A stretch of 64,000 nucleotides of DNA from Phycisphaeraceae bacterium (GTDB lineage: Bacteria; Planctomycetota; Phycisphaerae; Phycisphaerales; SM1A02), in assembly GCA_015709595.1 (NCBI GenBank), contig CP054178.1, positions 310,001-374,000 on the forward strand. Direction: 5' to 3'. Both the position numbers and the translations under genes were made by a program. Within the stretch, counting starts at the first letter, position 1; each line of letters starts with the position of its first letter. Below, in pieces: positions 33,152-41,556 of this stretch. The notes under the pieces were generated by a model. That model was not told the origin of the DNA. It was given only the letters and a program-made list of their open reading frames with translations, and ran no database searches.

Positions 33152-34613
33152 TCGCGGTCTCCTGGGGAGGGAGAAACACAATCAGCGGGACGGTCACGCG
33201 GCGAGAGACGGTGCCGGCGACCTGGATGTCCTCGGACCGTTCCCGACTGATGATGTGCCCGTCATCCTTGGCGATCTGGATGTAGCCCAAGAGCTCAACA
33301 ATGCCTGCTTCGGGTGGAAACTCTCGCACCACCTCGGAAAGTGTCATGGCTCTGCCCGTGCGCGAAGTAAGGGCACGAATGCGTTGTCGCATCGCCGCCC
33401 AGTCAAGGCGGTGGAGTTGGGCAAGCATCCGGAACAACTCCACGCGACGAGCATCATCAACATGTCCCTCCGAGAGGTCCATCTTTGCAAACTCGGTGGG
33501 AGGGCTCCAGAACGTCCGTGAGAACGGAAAGGCCATCTGCACGCCAACATCCACTGTGGCGCTGATGTCCGCGGGCGGAGCATCGGCGAGCGCGGCACCG
33601 AGGCCCCGGATGTCCGCGAGCAGTTGGGTCACTCGACGCCGATCCGACGCGGTCCTGACATCCAGCAGTCGCCGCAGCGTGGCAGAGAGACGCTGATTGG
33701 TCCGCATCACCTTTTCGGCGTCAGCGATCAGCGACGGCACCATTCGGCGCACCGTGGCGAGCCCGTCGGATTGCTGCGAAAGCTCGTCGATCCTCCCCAG
33801 TTCGGCGATGATCGTCCGGAGTTTTTCCTGTTGGGTTGGCGAGAGAATGAAGCGCACGAACTCGTAGAAGCTCACGCCCTGGTCGTCCTGCTTCAGGACA
33901 TCCTCCGCGTCGAGCGCGAACTGAAGGATCTCGCCTCGGGAGTCCTTTCCATCGAGCTGTCGCCGCTGTACCTGGCGGGTGATCTCCTTGAAGCGGTCTT
34001 CAACGGCGCGGAAATCAGAGAGGAGTTCTTTGAGCAGCCCGACGGCGGTGGCAAACCGCTCTCGCACCGCTGCGGGTTCATATCGCGCCTCGACCCCGCC
34101 ATCTTTCAGGATCTGTCCGATCTCATTGTCGATCCGTGTGCGTTCCTCCCGGAGATGCGCCAACCGGACCTCGGGATCGTGCGAGGCGCCGGCGACGAGA
34201 TCGGCCAGGGTGCTGATGACGACGCGCAGGCGAGATTCAGTGCCGACGAACCCCAGGTCTTTTTGGAGCGCGCGGTCGAGGAACAGAAACACGTCTTCTG
34301 TGTGCGGCGTCAACTGAAACACCGGCTCGTTCCGGCCCCCTTCGACAGAACGATGCAGCCAGCGCGTTTCCCCACTGCACCAGGAGGACAGGTAGTGCTC
34401 CGGCTTGTCTCGCAGCGCGTCCGGGTGGGCTGCCTGCACGGACTCTTGGTACTCGCCCAGTGCGCTGACCAAATCAGACGAAGGGAGGGAGATGCGACCT
34501 GGTAGCTTGAACTGCCGGTGGAGGAAATCAATCACGAACGGGGCATGTTGTGCCCGCAGCAACCTCAGCGCTGGCGACGTGCCAAAATATGCGAGCAGCT
34601 GGTCAAGGCGCAT
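33144..34613 (-). CDS. jetA: Wadjet JetA (DUF3375)
   Basis: This 489-residue protein is of the length and pattern of DUF3375: MRLDQLLAYFGTSPALRLLR, ALRDKPEHYLSSWCSGETRW, FQLTPHTEDVFLFLDRALQK, then coiled-coil sequence in the centre and AGIVELLGYIQIAKDDG near the end. JetA is the kleisin-like subunit of the type I Wadjet system, a condensin-related machine that recognises and cleaves circular plasmids. It is the first gene of the jetABC remnant, transcribed away from the Fic gene. No frameshift is seen. Confidence 0.85.
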   Translation of the reverse strand: MRLDQLLAYFGTSPALRLLRAQHAPFVIDFLHRQFKLPGRISLPSSDLVSALGEYQESVQAAHPDALRDKPEHYLSSWCSGETRWLHRSVEGGRNEPVFQLTPHTEDVFLFLDRALQKDLGFVGTESRLRVVISTLADLVAGASHDPEVRLAHLREERTRIDNEIGQILKDGGVEARYEPAAVRERFATAVGLLKELLSDFRAVEDRFKEITRQVQRRQLDGKDSRGEILQFALDAEDVLKQDDQGVSFYEFVRFILSPTQQEKLRTIIAELGRIDELSQQSDGLATVRRMVPSLIADAEKVMRTNQRLSATLRRLLDVRTASDRRRVTQLLADIRGLGAALADAPPADISATVDVGVQMAFPFSRTFWSPPTEFAKMDLSEGHVDDARRVELFRMLAQLHRLDWAAMRQRIRALTSRTGRAMTLSEVVREFPPEAGIVELLGYIQIAKDDGHIISRERSEDIQVAGTVSRRVTVPLIVFLPPQETANA

Positions 34614-34921
34614 GGCGGCTGTCCGATCGCTCCGGTATCCACGGAATTAGAGTAGTTGCCGCGGCATTCATGAGCGGCGCAACCGATCGAGATCGCATCG
34701 CAGCTTCTTTCGTGCCCGTGGCGATCACCTCCCTGTCAGCTCGCACCCGTAGGCCGCGTTGGTGGCGACGGGCGCGTCGTGCAGTGTACCAGTTTTCTGG
34801 CCGATATACCTTTCAGACGCCAAAACTGCGGCCTATCGGGCCGGTCCGTATCCGTTTTGGTGCTAGAATAGCCCGCCATAACGATTTTGGCGTCGTCGTA
34901 TCCGTTTTTGAGGAGTCCGCA
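34614..34921. other. divergent intergenic region jetA / fic
   Basis: This 308-bp stretch lies between the divergent starts of jetA and the Fic gene. No gene is supported; the long plus frame across it lacks a good start and has shadow-like composition. It carries the fic promoter with its repeat cluster (described separately). No second hairpin or known RNA is recognised in 34614-34815. Confidence 0.6.
34816..34908 (+). promoter_or_regulatory. fic promoter region with TTTTGG repeats and a 12-bp direct repeat
   Basis: GACGCCAAAA at 34816-34825 and TTTTGGCGTC at 34885-34894 form a perfect 10-bp inverted repeat. A third TTTTGG lies at 34855-34860. CGTATCCGTTTT occurs twice, at 34847-34858 and 34897-34908, exactly 50 bases apart. 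An extended -10 TGCTAGAAT (34861-34869) lies between them; no clear -35 box. The arrangement suggests a looping repressor or autoregulator of the Fic gene. Confidence 0.55.
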
Positions 34922-36448
34922 ATGGACCAGCCAAGGGCGACAACCCGGCCCGCAGGCTACGCAGCCCTGCTGGAGAGATACACGATCCGCGCGATGCCCA
35001 ACTGGCATCGGTCTGTCGTTTCTGAGGGTAGTACGCGACGAACCGATGCATCAGCGGGCGAAGTCGTCGAAACGTACCCGGCCGCGTACTGGCCGGGTGA
35101 GAGTCCCGGAGACCACCTTGAGTTCGCCCTGAAGTACGACGGAATGAACCTGGGCCTCCTGGCGGTCCTTCTGCCGGCGATCGGGGCGGACGAGATCACC
35201 CGATACATCAACTCCAAGCCAAACGGGAAGTACGCCCGCCGCATCTGGTACTTCTACGAGATGCTGACCGGCGATCGGCTCCCCCTTGCCGACCTGACGC
35301 AGGGCAACTACGTGGACCTCCTGGAGAGCGAGGAGCACTTCACGTCCGATCGCGCGGAGCCGATCCGTCGCCAGCGTGTGAACAACAACCTGCTCGGCGA
35401 TGCGAGCTTCTGCGCAACGGTTCGGCGGACTGCGACGATCTCAGGGTTCATCAGCAAGGACCTCGCCGCTCGGTGCAAACAGTTGATCTCGGCTTACTCG
35501 CCGGAACTGCTCCGGCGAGCACTGAGCTACCTGTACACGAAGGAGACGAAGTCGTCCTTCGAGATCGAGAACATCAAGCCGGACGCAAACAGAACCGAGC
35601 GGTTCATCGCCCTCCTGCGCGTCGCCCTGAAAGAGGATCTGTGCACAAAGCCCCGGCTGATCGATCTACAGAACCAGATCGTGGACCCTCGGTTCAAGGA
35701 CGACGACTACCGCGACAGCCAGAACTACGTGGGCGAGACGGTGTCCATTGGGAAGGAGCGCGTGCACTACGTCTGCCCGAAGCCCGAGCACGTCACGGCG
35801 CTGATGGAGGGGCTTATCTCGGCGCACGGGCGGATGGAGCGCGGCACCGTCCATCCGGTTGTTCAGGCTGCGATCGTCGGGTACGGCTTCGTGTTCGTCC
35901 ACCCCTTCGAGGATGGCAATGGCCGCATCCACCGTCTCCTCATCCACAACATCCTCAGTCGGAGAGGTTTCGTGCCGGACGGCGTGATCTTCCCGGTTTC
36001 CGCGGCGATGCTCAAGCATTCCGCCGCGTATGACGGGTCGCTCGAAGCTTTTTCGCGGCCGCTGTTGGGGTTGGTGGAGTACACGCTCGACGACCAGGGA
36101 CGCATGACCGTCCACAACGATCCCGGCGTGTGGTACCGATACCCGGACATGACCGTGCAGGTCGAGAGCCTGTTCACCTTCGTCGAGCAGACCATCGAAA
36201 CGGAGCTCGTCGAGGAGCTCGCATTCCTGGCGAATTACGACGAAACAAAGCGCGCCATCCAGGCGATCGTCGACATGCCTGATCGCGACATCGACCTGTT
36301 CATCCGTTTCTGCCTGCAGAACAACGGCAAGCTGTCCCAGCGGAAGCGGGAGTCGCACTTTCAGATGTTGACCGAGGACGAGATCCAGCGGATCGAGCGA
36401 GCAGTCGCAGAGGGGTACAGGCAACGTGAAGACGGCCCCGGGCGATAG
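34922..36448 (+). CDS. Fic family protein (putative AMP transferase)
   Basis: The protein has 508 residues. ATG 34922 is chosen for the GAGGAG seven bases upstream. The Fic core motif HPFEDGNGR is at residues 327-335, complete with catalytic His and the Asp, Asn and Arg needed for ATP. An inhibitory helix motif (S/T)xxxE(G/N) is present at 212-217 as SFEIEN, so activity should be self-inhibited. The N-terminal 200 residues resemble the DUF4172/Fic_N part. Fic proteins usually transfer AMP to a hydroxyl of a target protein and often act as toxins or regulators. It is neighboured by a Wadjet remnant, a defence-island context. Target unknown. Confidence 0.82.
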   Translation: MDQPRATTRPAGYAALLERYTIRAMPNWHRSVVSEGSTRRTDASAGEVVETYPAAYWPGESPGDHLEFALKYDGMNLGLLAVLLPAIGADEITRYINSKPNGKYARRIWYFYEMLTGDRLPLADLTQGNYVDLLESEEHFTSDRAEPIRRQRVNNNLLGDASFCATVRRTATISGFISKDLAARCKQLISAYSPELLRRALSYLYTKETKSSFEIENIKPDANRTERFIALLRVALKEDLCTKPRLIDLQNQIVDPRFKDDDYRDSQNYVGETVSIGKERVHYVCPKPEHVTALMEGLISAHGRMERGTVHPVVQAAIVGYGFVFVHPFEDGNGRIHRLLIHNILSRRGFVPDGVIFPVSAAMLKHSAAYDGSLEAFSRPLLGLVEYTLDDQGRMTVHNDPGVWYRYPDMTVQVESLFTFVEQTIETELVEELAFLANYDETKRAIQAIVDMPDRDIDLFIRFCLQNNGKLSQRKRESHFQMLTEDEIQRIERAVAEGYRQREDGPGR

Positions 36449-36631
36449 GCACTTCCGACCTGCGCCATAGGGGGCCGCGGCGCGCAAAATGGTGCGACTT
36501 TGCGACCGTCTCGACGGATCTCTGGATCGCCGGCGCGCGCGAAGTCAGCTCGATACACCTGCCGTCACGCCGCACGCCCCCCTGCGCTTCGCGCCCGCAT
36601 CAAAACGAACGCTCGGATAAACTCCGGCCTC

Positions 36632-37786
36632 ATGGCGAGCGCACTGGTCATTCCGTGCCATCTCCGCACCAGGTGGGACCTGAAGTGCCTGCTTCGATTG
36701 CTCGACAGCGTGCGCGATCAGTCCACGGCCTTCTCTCGCGTGTACGTTGTGGATGACGCGAGCCCGCTCAAGTACTCCCTGGCGGATCGTGACGTCGATC
36801 ACGTCGTGTTGGACACCAACGGCGGACCCGCCCGGGCGCGAAATGTGGCGGTCGCCAAGGCACTGGCCGCCGGCGACGAGTTGATCTTCTTCACGGATCA
36901 CGACTGCATACTCGACCGTGACTGGCACGGTCACATGGCCCGCTTCCTCTCGGACACCAACTTCGCCGCCGTGGGCGGCATGACCTACGCCTGGGGCTCA
37001 ACGCTCCTGGACCGCTACCACGAGATCAACGGCACGTTGGCCGGGAAGTGGCTGCTCCCGGATCGGCGAGAACTCTGGTACATGCCGTCCCTGAACTTCG
37101 GCATGAAAGCGAGGGCCGCGCAGGAGTTTCCGTTCGATGAGCGGTTCCCGCACGCGGCCGGCGAGGACGTGGATCTATGCCTGCGACTGCGAAGCAAGTA
37201 CCGCATCGGGTTCTGCGCTGAGGCAAAGCTGTGGCATGACTTCGGGTACTCAAGCACCGTCACGGGGTTCTGGCGCTTCATCAAACTGTTCATGAAGTAC
37301 AAGAGCTCCAGCGCGACGCTGTACGAGGGGCACACGGTCCTGATGTGGGATGCGTCCGAGTCCATCTTTGAGGGCAACAAGTATGAGCCTGATCTACGAC
37401 TTGAGGATGAAGGGACCGGGCATCGGACGGGCGGTGCCGGGTTTGCTCCCGTCATCCTGATCGACACCTTCAGTGGTGACAAGATAGACGAGTTTCTGGC
37501 CGCGTTTCGATCCGAGCGCCCACGGAGCCGAGTATGTGTGACCGTGCTGCACGCTTCAGATGATGTGCTGCGTGAGAGGGTGCTCAACCGCGACGGGGAT
37601 GGATTCCGAGACATCGACATCGCGTTGAAAATCAATCACGAGTCGGTCCGCGACGCCCGGCTCTTTGAACTGCTGCTCGACACAACCAACCTCTCGCCAG
37701 GGGATGTGGCAGGTGCCATCCATCGACTCGCGGGTGATCCAACCGCCGGCGCCTCTCGACCCGGAAGTCGCGAGCGCCAGGGGTGA
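36632..37786 (+). CDS. glycosyltransferase family 2
   Basis: The protein has 384 residues; ATG 36632 begins the GT-A core ALVIPCHLRTRWDLKCLLRL. It contains VYVVDDASPL, NGGPARARNVAVAKAL (nucleotide-sugar part), the metal-binding FFTDHDC, then an acceptor part GEDVDLCLRLRSKYRIGFC and WHDFGYSS. It ends with about 120 residues of a separate alpha/beta-type tail (APVILIDTFSGDKIDEFLAA). Sugar and acceptor are unknown. It lies between the Fic gene and the integrase remnant and has no neighbouring polysaccharide genes. Confidence 0.7.
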   Translation: MASALVIPCHLRTRWDLKCLLRLLDSVRDQSTAFSRVYVVDDASPLKYSLADRDVDHVVLDTNGGPARARNVAVAKALAAGDELIFFTDHDCILDRDWHGHMARFLSDTNFAAVGGMTYAWGSTLLDRYHEINGTLAGKWLLPDRRELWYMPSLNFGMKARAAQEFPFDERFPHAAGEDVDLCLRLRSKYRIGFCAEAKLWHDFGYSSTVTGFWRFIKLFMKYKSSSATLYEGHTVLMWDASESIFEGNKYEPDLRLEDEGTGHRTGGAGFAPVILIDTFSGDKIDEFLAAFRSERPRSRVCVTVLHASDDVLRERVLNRDGDGFRDIDIALKINHESVRDARLFELLLDTTNLSPGDVAGAIHRLAGDPTAGASRPGSRERQG

Positions 37787-37856
37787 GACCGGTGGAACTG
37801 CTATGTTCCCTATGCGGCCGATCGGCCCGGTGCCCGGAGAATCGCGCGAATTTCGA

Positions 37857-37898
37857 GGTCTCGGATCGGCCTCTCGTCGCTCCGATTAACCCGAGACC
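37857..37898. repeat. interrupted long hairpin
   Basis: GGTCTCGG and ATCGG (37857-37869) pair with CCGAT (37882-37886) and CCGAGACC (37891-37898), leaving a 12-base loop and a 4-base bulge. No T-tract follows. It might work as a transcript end or a protein site. Confidence 0.45.
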
Positions 37899-37999
37899 CC
37901 CGCATAAGTCCGCCGGGGGGCCCGTTCCCCATGAGGAGTCTCTGGGGCTCTGAAAAGCAGGCTGTCAGGCCACCCCACGCCCATTACTTCTTTTCTGAC

Positions 38000-38030
38000 A
38001 GGGACTTGCGCACATCGCAGGTCCCTTTCT
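38000..38030 (+). terminator. intrinsic terminator-like hairpin
   Basis: AGGGACTTGCG pairs with CGCAGGTCCCT (one G-T pair) around CACAT, followed by TTCTT. A normal terminator shape on the plus strand, which would end transcripts from the glycosyltransferase or upstream genes before the integrase. Confidence 0.6.
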
Positions 38031-38129
38031 TGTTGGTCAAAACGGGCAAGATGTACCCGAAAACGTACCCCGTGACCTGAGAGACATGGACCTGCCAGTG
38101 AAGCACCGGATACACCCCGGAGGTCGCTC

Positions 38130-38579
38130 GTGGCAAGTCTCAGGAAGCGTGGCAGGGCGTTCCAGATTCAGTACTTCGTCGGCGGCAAGCAGAAGCGAGT
38201 CTCGCTCGGCCGCATCCCCTACCAGATGGCCAAGGCCAAGCTCGCCCAGTTCGAGCTGGCCCAACTCCAGGGGCTCGACAACCCGCTGCCGTCGAAGACC
38301 CGCATCGCCGAGGTTCTCACCGCGTACGTCGCCCACATCCGAGCGTTCAAGACGCCCAAGGCCGCGCAAACGGACATCTACTACCTGCGCGAGGTCTTCG
38401 GCCCCGTGTGCGAGGCGGTGACCATCACCCGCCGCCGCAGCAGCGCCGCCGCCCGGAAGCGCCCCTCCAGCCAACTCGACGGGCGCAAACGCCTGCCCGT
38501 CATCGAGGCCATGATGGGGACGGTGAACAGTGATTCCGTGGGACACCGAAAGCCGGGGCAGTTCCAAGGATCCGGCTGA
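38130..38579 (+). pseudogene. tyrosine recombinase/integrase, truncated N-terminal part
   Basis: GTG 38130 has GGAGG six bases upstream. The first 125 residues match planctomycete phage-type integrases: ASLRKRGRAFQIQYFVGGKQ, then SLGRIPYQMAKAKLAQFELA, YLREVFGPVCEAVTITRRRS and LDGRKRLPVIEA. The match stops near residue 126 and an unrelated 23-residue tail follows. The SAM-like core-binding part is incomplete, and the catalytic domain with the R-H-R-Y residues is absent, so it cannot recombine DNA. The break near 38507 probably marks a deletion edge of the island. Confidence 0.75.
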
Positions 38580-38668
38580 TCGCGGCGTGCTCCGTCAGTG
38601 GGAACCCCCGAACAACCACGCCTTGGATCGATTACGCCCTTCATGAGTGGTGATTCTGATCCAAGAAG

Positions 38669-38704
38669 CCCCTCGCCCCAGCCCTCTCCCGGAGAGCGAA
38701 GGGG
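38669..38704. repeat. REP-like palindromic element
   Basis: CCCCTCGC pairs with GCGAAGGGG with one bulged base, and inside it CTCTCC pairs with GGAGAG around one C. Short palindromes of the CCCTCTCCC/GGGAGAG type are dispersed repeats in many high-GC genomes. An 8-bp dyad CTTGGATC/GATCCAAG (38622-38665) lies just before. Confidence 0.55.
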
Positions 38705-38821
38705 TTGTTCAAAGATCCCAGTGAACAGTGTGCTCACCATCCAGAAGCGGCCGATCATGCACTGGGCCGATGCGCAGGTTCTTCACGATGATGTGATTGC
38801 CGTTCGCCGTAGAATCATCGC

Positions 38822-40498
38822 ATGAACGACTTCGATTGGTCGTTGCCCTACCCCTCGCAGCGGGAAGGCGTCTTCGCCCGCAACGTGGTCGCCACTTCGC
38901 AGCCGCTTGCGGCTCAGGCGGGGCTGCGGGTGCTCGGTCAGGGCGGCAACGCCATCGACGCCGCCATCGCAACGGCCATTGCGCTCACCGTCGTCGAGCC
39001 CACGAGCAATGGCATCGGATCGGACGCCTTCGCCCTCATCTGGGCCGGTGGCGGGCTGCACGGGCTCAACGCCTGCGGACGCTCCCCCGCCGCCATGACC
39101 TCTGACCGCTACGCGGGCTTGACCGCCATCCCCACGCAGGGCTGGGGCGGCGTGACCGTTCCGGGGGCCGTCTCCGCGTGGGTGGAGATGTCCGAGCGCT
39201 TCGGACGCCTGCCCTTTGAGCAGCTCTTCGAACCTGCCATCGAGTACGCCCGCCACGGCTTTCATGTCTCGCGCCAGACCGCCTACTACTGGGATCGCGG
39301 GTTCCGAGCCAACCGGAACATGGGGCCGTGGATGGCTACCTTCTGTCCCGCGGGCCGACCGCCGCACACAGGTGAGATGTTCGTCAGCGAAGCGCACGCG
39401 CGTACGCTGGAACAGATCGCGCTCTCGAAGGGCGAATCGTTCTACCACGGCGAGCTTGCCGTCGCCATCGCACGCCACGCCCGCGAAACCGGCGGCTTGA
39501 TCACCGCCGACGACCTCGCCTCGCACAAGGCCGACTGGGTGCGGCCGATCTCCCTTGACTGGCACGGGTTCCGCATCCATCAGATTCCGCCCAACGGGCA
39601 GGGCATCATCGGACTGATGGCCCTGGGTCTGCTCGCCCGCCACCGGCTCGATGAGGTCGAAGTGGATTCCGCCGATTCCCTCCACATGCAGATTGAGGCG
39701 ATGAAACTCGCCTTCGTCGATGGACGGCGGTTCGTGGCCGATCCTGACGCGATGGACGTCGAACCCGCCGCGCTTCTCGACCCGGAGTATCTCGACGCTC
39801 GCGCGCGCCTGATCGACAGGGACCGCGCCGCCGACCCCGGTCACGGAGAACCGAAGCGGGGCGGCACGGTGTACCTGTGCGCGGCCGACAGCGACGGCAA
39901 CATGGTTTCCTATATCCAGTCCAACTACACTGGCTTCGGATCGGGCATCGTCATTCCGGACACCGGCATCGCGATGCAGAATCGAGGGTGCTGTTTCACA
40001 CTGGAGACGGGGCACCCCAACCAGGTTGGACCCGGCAAGCGTCCCTACCACACGATCATCCCCGGGTTCGTCACGCAAGTCGATGGCGGCGGAACAAGCG
40101 TCTCCCTTGGGGGGAGAGCGGGAGCGGCAGGCGCGACGCCAGCCCCATTGAACAACACTGTCACCGAGCGCCCCATCCTCGCCTTCGGCGTCATGGGCGG
40201 CTACATGCAGCCCCAAGGGCATGCGCAGGTGCTGCTGCGAATGCTCCTCCACCGCCAGAACCCACAGGCCGCCCTCGACGCTCCACGCTGGCGCATCGAG
40301 CAAGGCCTTCAGGTCGTCATCGAACCGGGATTCGCCCACCCCACGTACGAAGCCCTCCTTCAGCGAGGACACCAACTCACCGTCGCCCCCGCACGCACCG
40401 TGGAGCACGGCGGGGGGCAGGCCATCTGGCGAATGACCGACGGAGCGTACTTCGCCGCCAGCGATCAGCGCCGTGATGGACAGGCGGTGGGGTGGTGA
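38822..40498 (+). CDS. gamma-glutamyltransferase family hydrolase
   Basis: The protein has 558 residues and is of the Ntn-hydrolase family, which self-cleaves to expose a Thr nucleophile; here this is Thr349 in KRGGTVYLCAADSDGNMVSY. The large-subunit part has GGNAIDAAIATAIALTVVEP (a helix with substrate-facing residues) and FGRLPFEQLF; the small-subunit part has NYTGFGSGIVIPDTG. No signal peptide is visible, so it may act inside the cell, unlike E. coli Ggt. Residues near 425-450 carry a Gly/Ala-rich insertion encoded by a REP-like sequence. It could hydrolyse glutathione-like compounds or another gamma-glutamyl or acyl substrate. Confidence 0.82.
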   Translation: MNDFDWSLPYPSQREGVFARNVVATSQPLAAQAGLRVLGQGGNAIDAAIATAIALTVVEPTSNGIGSDAFALIWAGGGLHGLNACGRSPAAMTSDRYAGLTAIPTQGWGGVTVPGAVSAWVEMSERFGRLPFEQLFEPAIEYARHGFHVSRQTAYYWDRGFRANRNMGPWMATFCPAGRPPHTGEMFVSEAHARTLEQIALSKGESFYHGELAVAIARHARETGGLITADDLASHKADWVRPISLDWHGFRIHQIPPNGQGIIGLMALGLLARHRLDEVEVDSADSLHMQIEAMKLAFVDGRRFVADPDAMDVEPAALLDPEYLDARARLIDRDRAADPGHGEPKRGGTVYLCAADSDGNMVSYIQSNYTGFGSGIVIPDTGIAMQNRGCCFTLETGHPNQVGPGKRPYHTIIPGFVTQVDGGGTSVSLGGRAGAAGATPAPLNNTVTERPILAFGVMGGYMQPQGHAQVLLRMLLHRQNPQAALDAPRWRIEQGLQVVIEPGFAHPTYEALLQRGHQLTVAPARTVEHGGGQAIWRMTDGAYFAASDQRRDGQAVGW

Positions 40499-40549
40499 GC
40501 ACGGTAGGATTCGTCAATCGCCGCTCCTCCGACTCCCTGGAATCACCCC

Positions 40550-41494
40550 ATGCTCGGCGTTTCCGGAATCTTCAGCGATCTTGACGTGGCCGTCACACTG
40601 GACGCCCCGCTTGGACCGCTGACGTGGTACGGCGTGGGCGGCCGCGCCGACGTGCTGCTGCGCCCGCGCACCGTCGAGGCCCTCGCCACCCTTGTCAAGC
40701 GATGCCGCCGCTCGCGCACGCCCCTGCGCGTGCTGGGCAGCGGCGCCAACCTGCTGGTGGCGGATGAGGGCGTGGACGGCGTCGTGGTGCGGCTGGACAC
40801 GCCCGCCTTCACCTCGCAGGAGTTCATGGATGTGGGCGGGCAGCCCGTCCTGCGCGTGGGCGCTGGCGCGGACATGGCCAAGGTGCTCATGGAATGCACG
40901 CGGCGGGGCCTGGGCGGGCTGAGCCAGATGGCCGGCATCCCCGCCTCCGTGGGCGGCGCGGTGCGCATGAATGCGGGCGGCGCGTTCGGCGCGGTGGGCG
41001 ACGCCGTGCGCGCCGTCACCACCATGACGCGGAGCGGCGACGTTCACGTCATTCCCGCCTCGGATATCACCTTCGGCTACCGCACCACCAGCATCGCCGA
41101 CCCGATCATCCTGTCGGTCGAGTTCAACCTGACGCCCGAAGATCCGATCGCTTTGCGCGACAGGGTGAAGGAGATCTTCGCGTACAAGAAGAGCACGCAG
41201 CCGCTGGCCGCGCACTCCGCCGGGTGCGCCTTCAAAAACCCGGTGGACCCGGAGACGGAGAAGGTGGTGAGCGCGGGCAAGTTGATCGATGAGGCGGGGT
41301 TGAAGGGGCTGAGCGTGGGCGGAGCGACCGTGAGCACGCACCACGCCAACTTCATCACCGTGGCCCCCGGCGCCAAGGCCGAGGAGGTGCTGCGGCTGAT
41401 GGACCTGATTCGCGCTCGCGTGTACGAGCGGCACGGCATCGAACTGCAGACGGAGGTGGTGGTATGGCGGCGCGGGGAGCGCGAGCGGGAGTAG
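40550..41494 (+). CDS. murB: UDP-N-acetylenolpyruvoylglucosamine reductase
   Basis: MurB reduces UDP-GlcNAc-enolpyruvate to UDP-MurNAc with NADPH and FAD, the second committed step of peptidoglycan synthesis. The 314-residue protein has the FAD-binding parts LTWYGVGGRADVLLRP, VLGSGANLLVADEG, GAGADMAKVL and GIPASVGGAVRMNAGGAFG, then FGYRTTS and SAGCAFKNP. The Ser of SAGC and a Glu near the end (GIELQTEVV) are the expected catalytic residues. The short form, lacking the insertion of E. coli MurB, is type II. The gene stands alone, without the mur cluster. Confidence 0.92.
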   Translation: MLGVSGIFSDLDVAVTLDAPLGPLTWYGVGGRADVLLRPRTVEALATLVKRCRRSRTPLRVLGSGANLLVADEGVDGVVVRLDTPAFTSQEFMDVGGQPVLRVGAGADMAKVLMECTRRGLGGLSQMAGIPASVGGAVRMNAGGAFGAVGDAVRAVTTMTRSGDVHVIPASDITFGYRTTSIADPIILSVEFNLTPEDPIALRDRVKEIFAYKKSTQPLAAHSAGCAFKNPVDPETEKVVSAGKLIDEAGLKGLSVGGATVSTHHANFITVAPGAKAEEVLRLMDLIRARVYERHGIELQTEVVVWRRGERERE

Positions 41495-41556
41495 CCCACA
41501 CCTGACCCGTGGCATCTTCCGACCGACGCCTCCGCTCGGCACTCAGCACCCAGCAC

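Larger units (their letters stand above)
37787..38129. other. intergenic region with hairpins before integrase remnant
   Basis: This 343-bp region has no convincing gene. It holds a long hairpin after the glycosyltransferase (37857-37898) and a terminator-like hairpin at 38000-38030. Pairs such as GTACCCGAAAACGTACCCC (38052-38070) are present near the integrase start. No tRNA gene was recognised. The integrase attachment site may have been here, but no core repeat could be found within the window. Confidence 0.5.

Noticed and set aside
31153-34613. A working Wadjet defence system
   Set aside because: JetC lacks its second half and JetD is absent, so it cannot act as described for the type I system.
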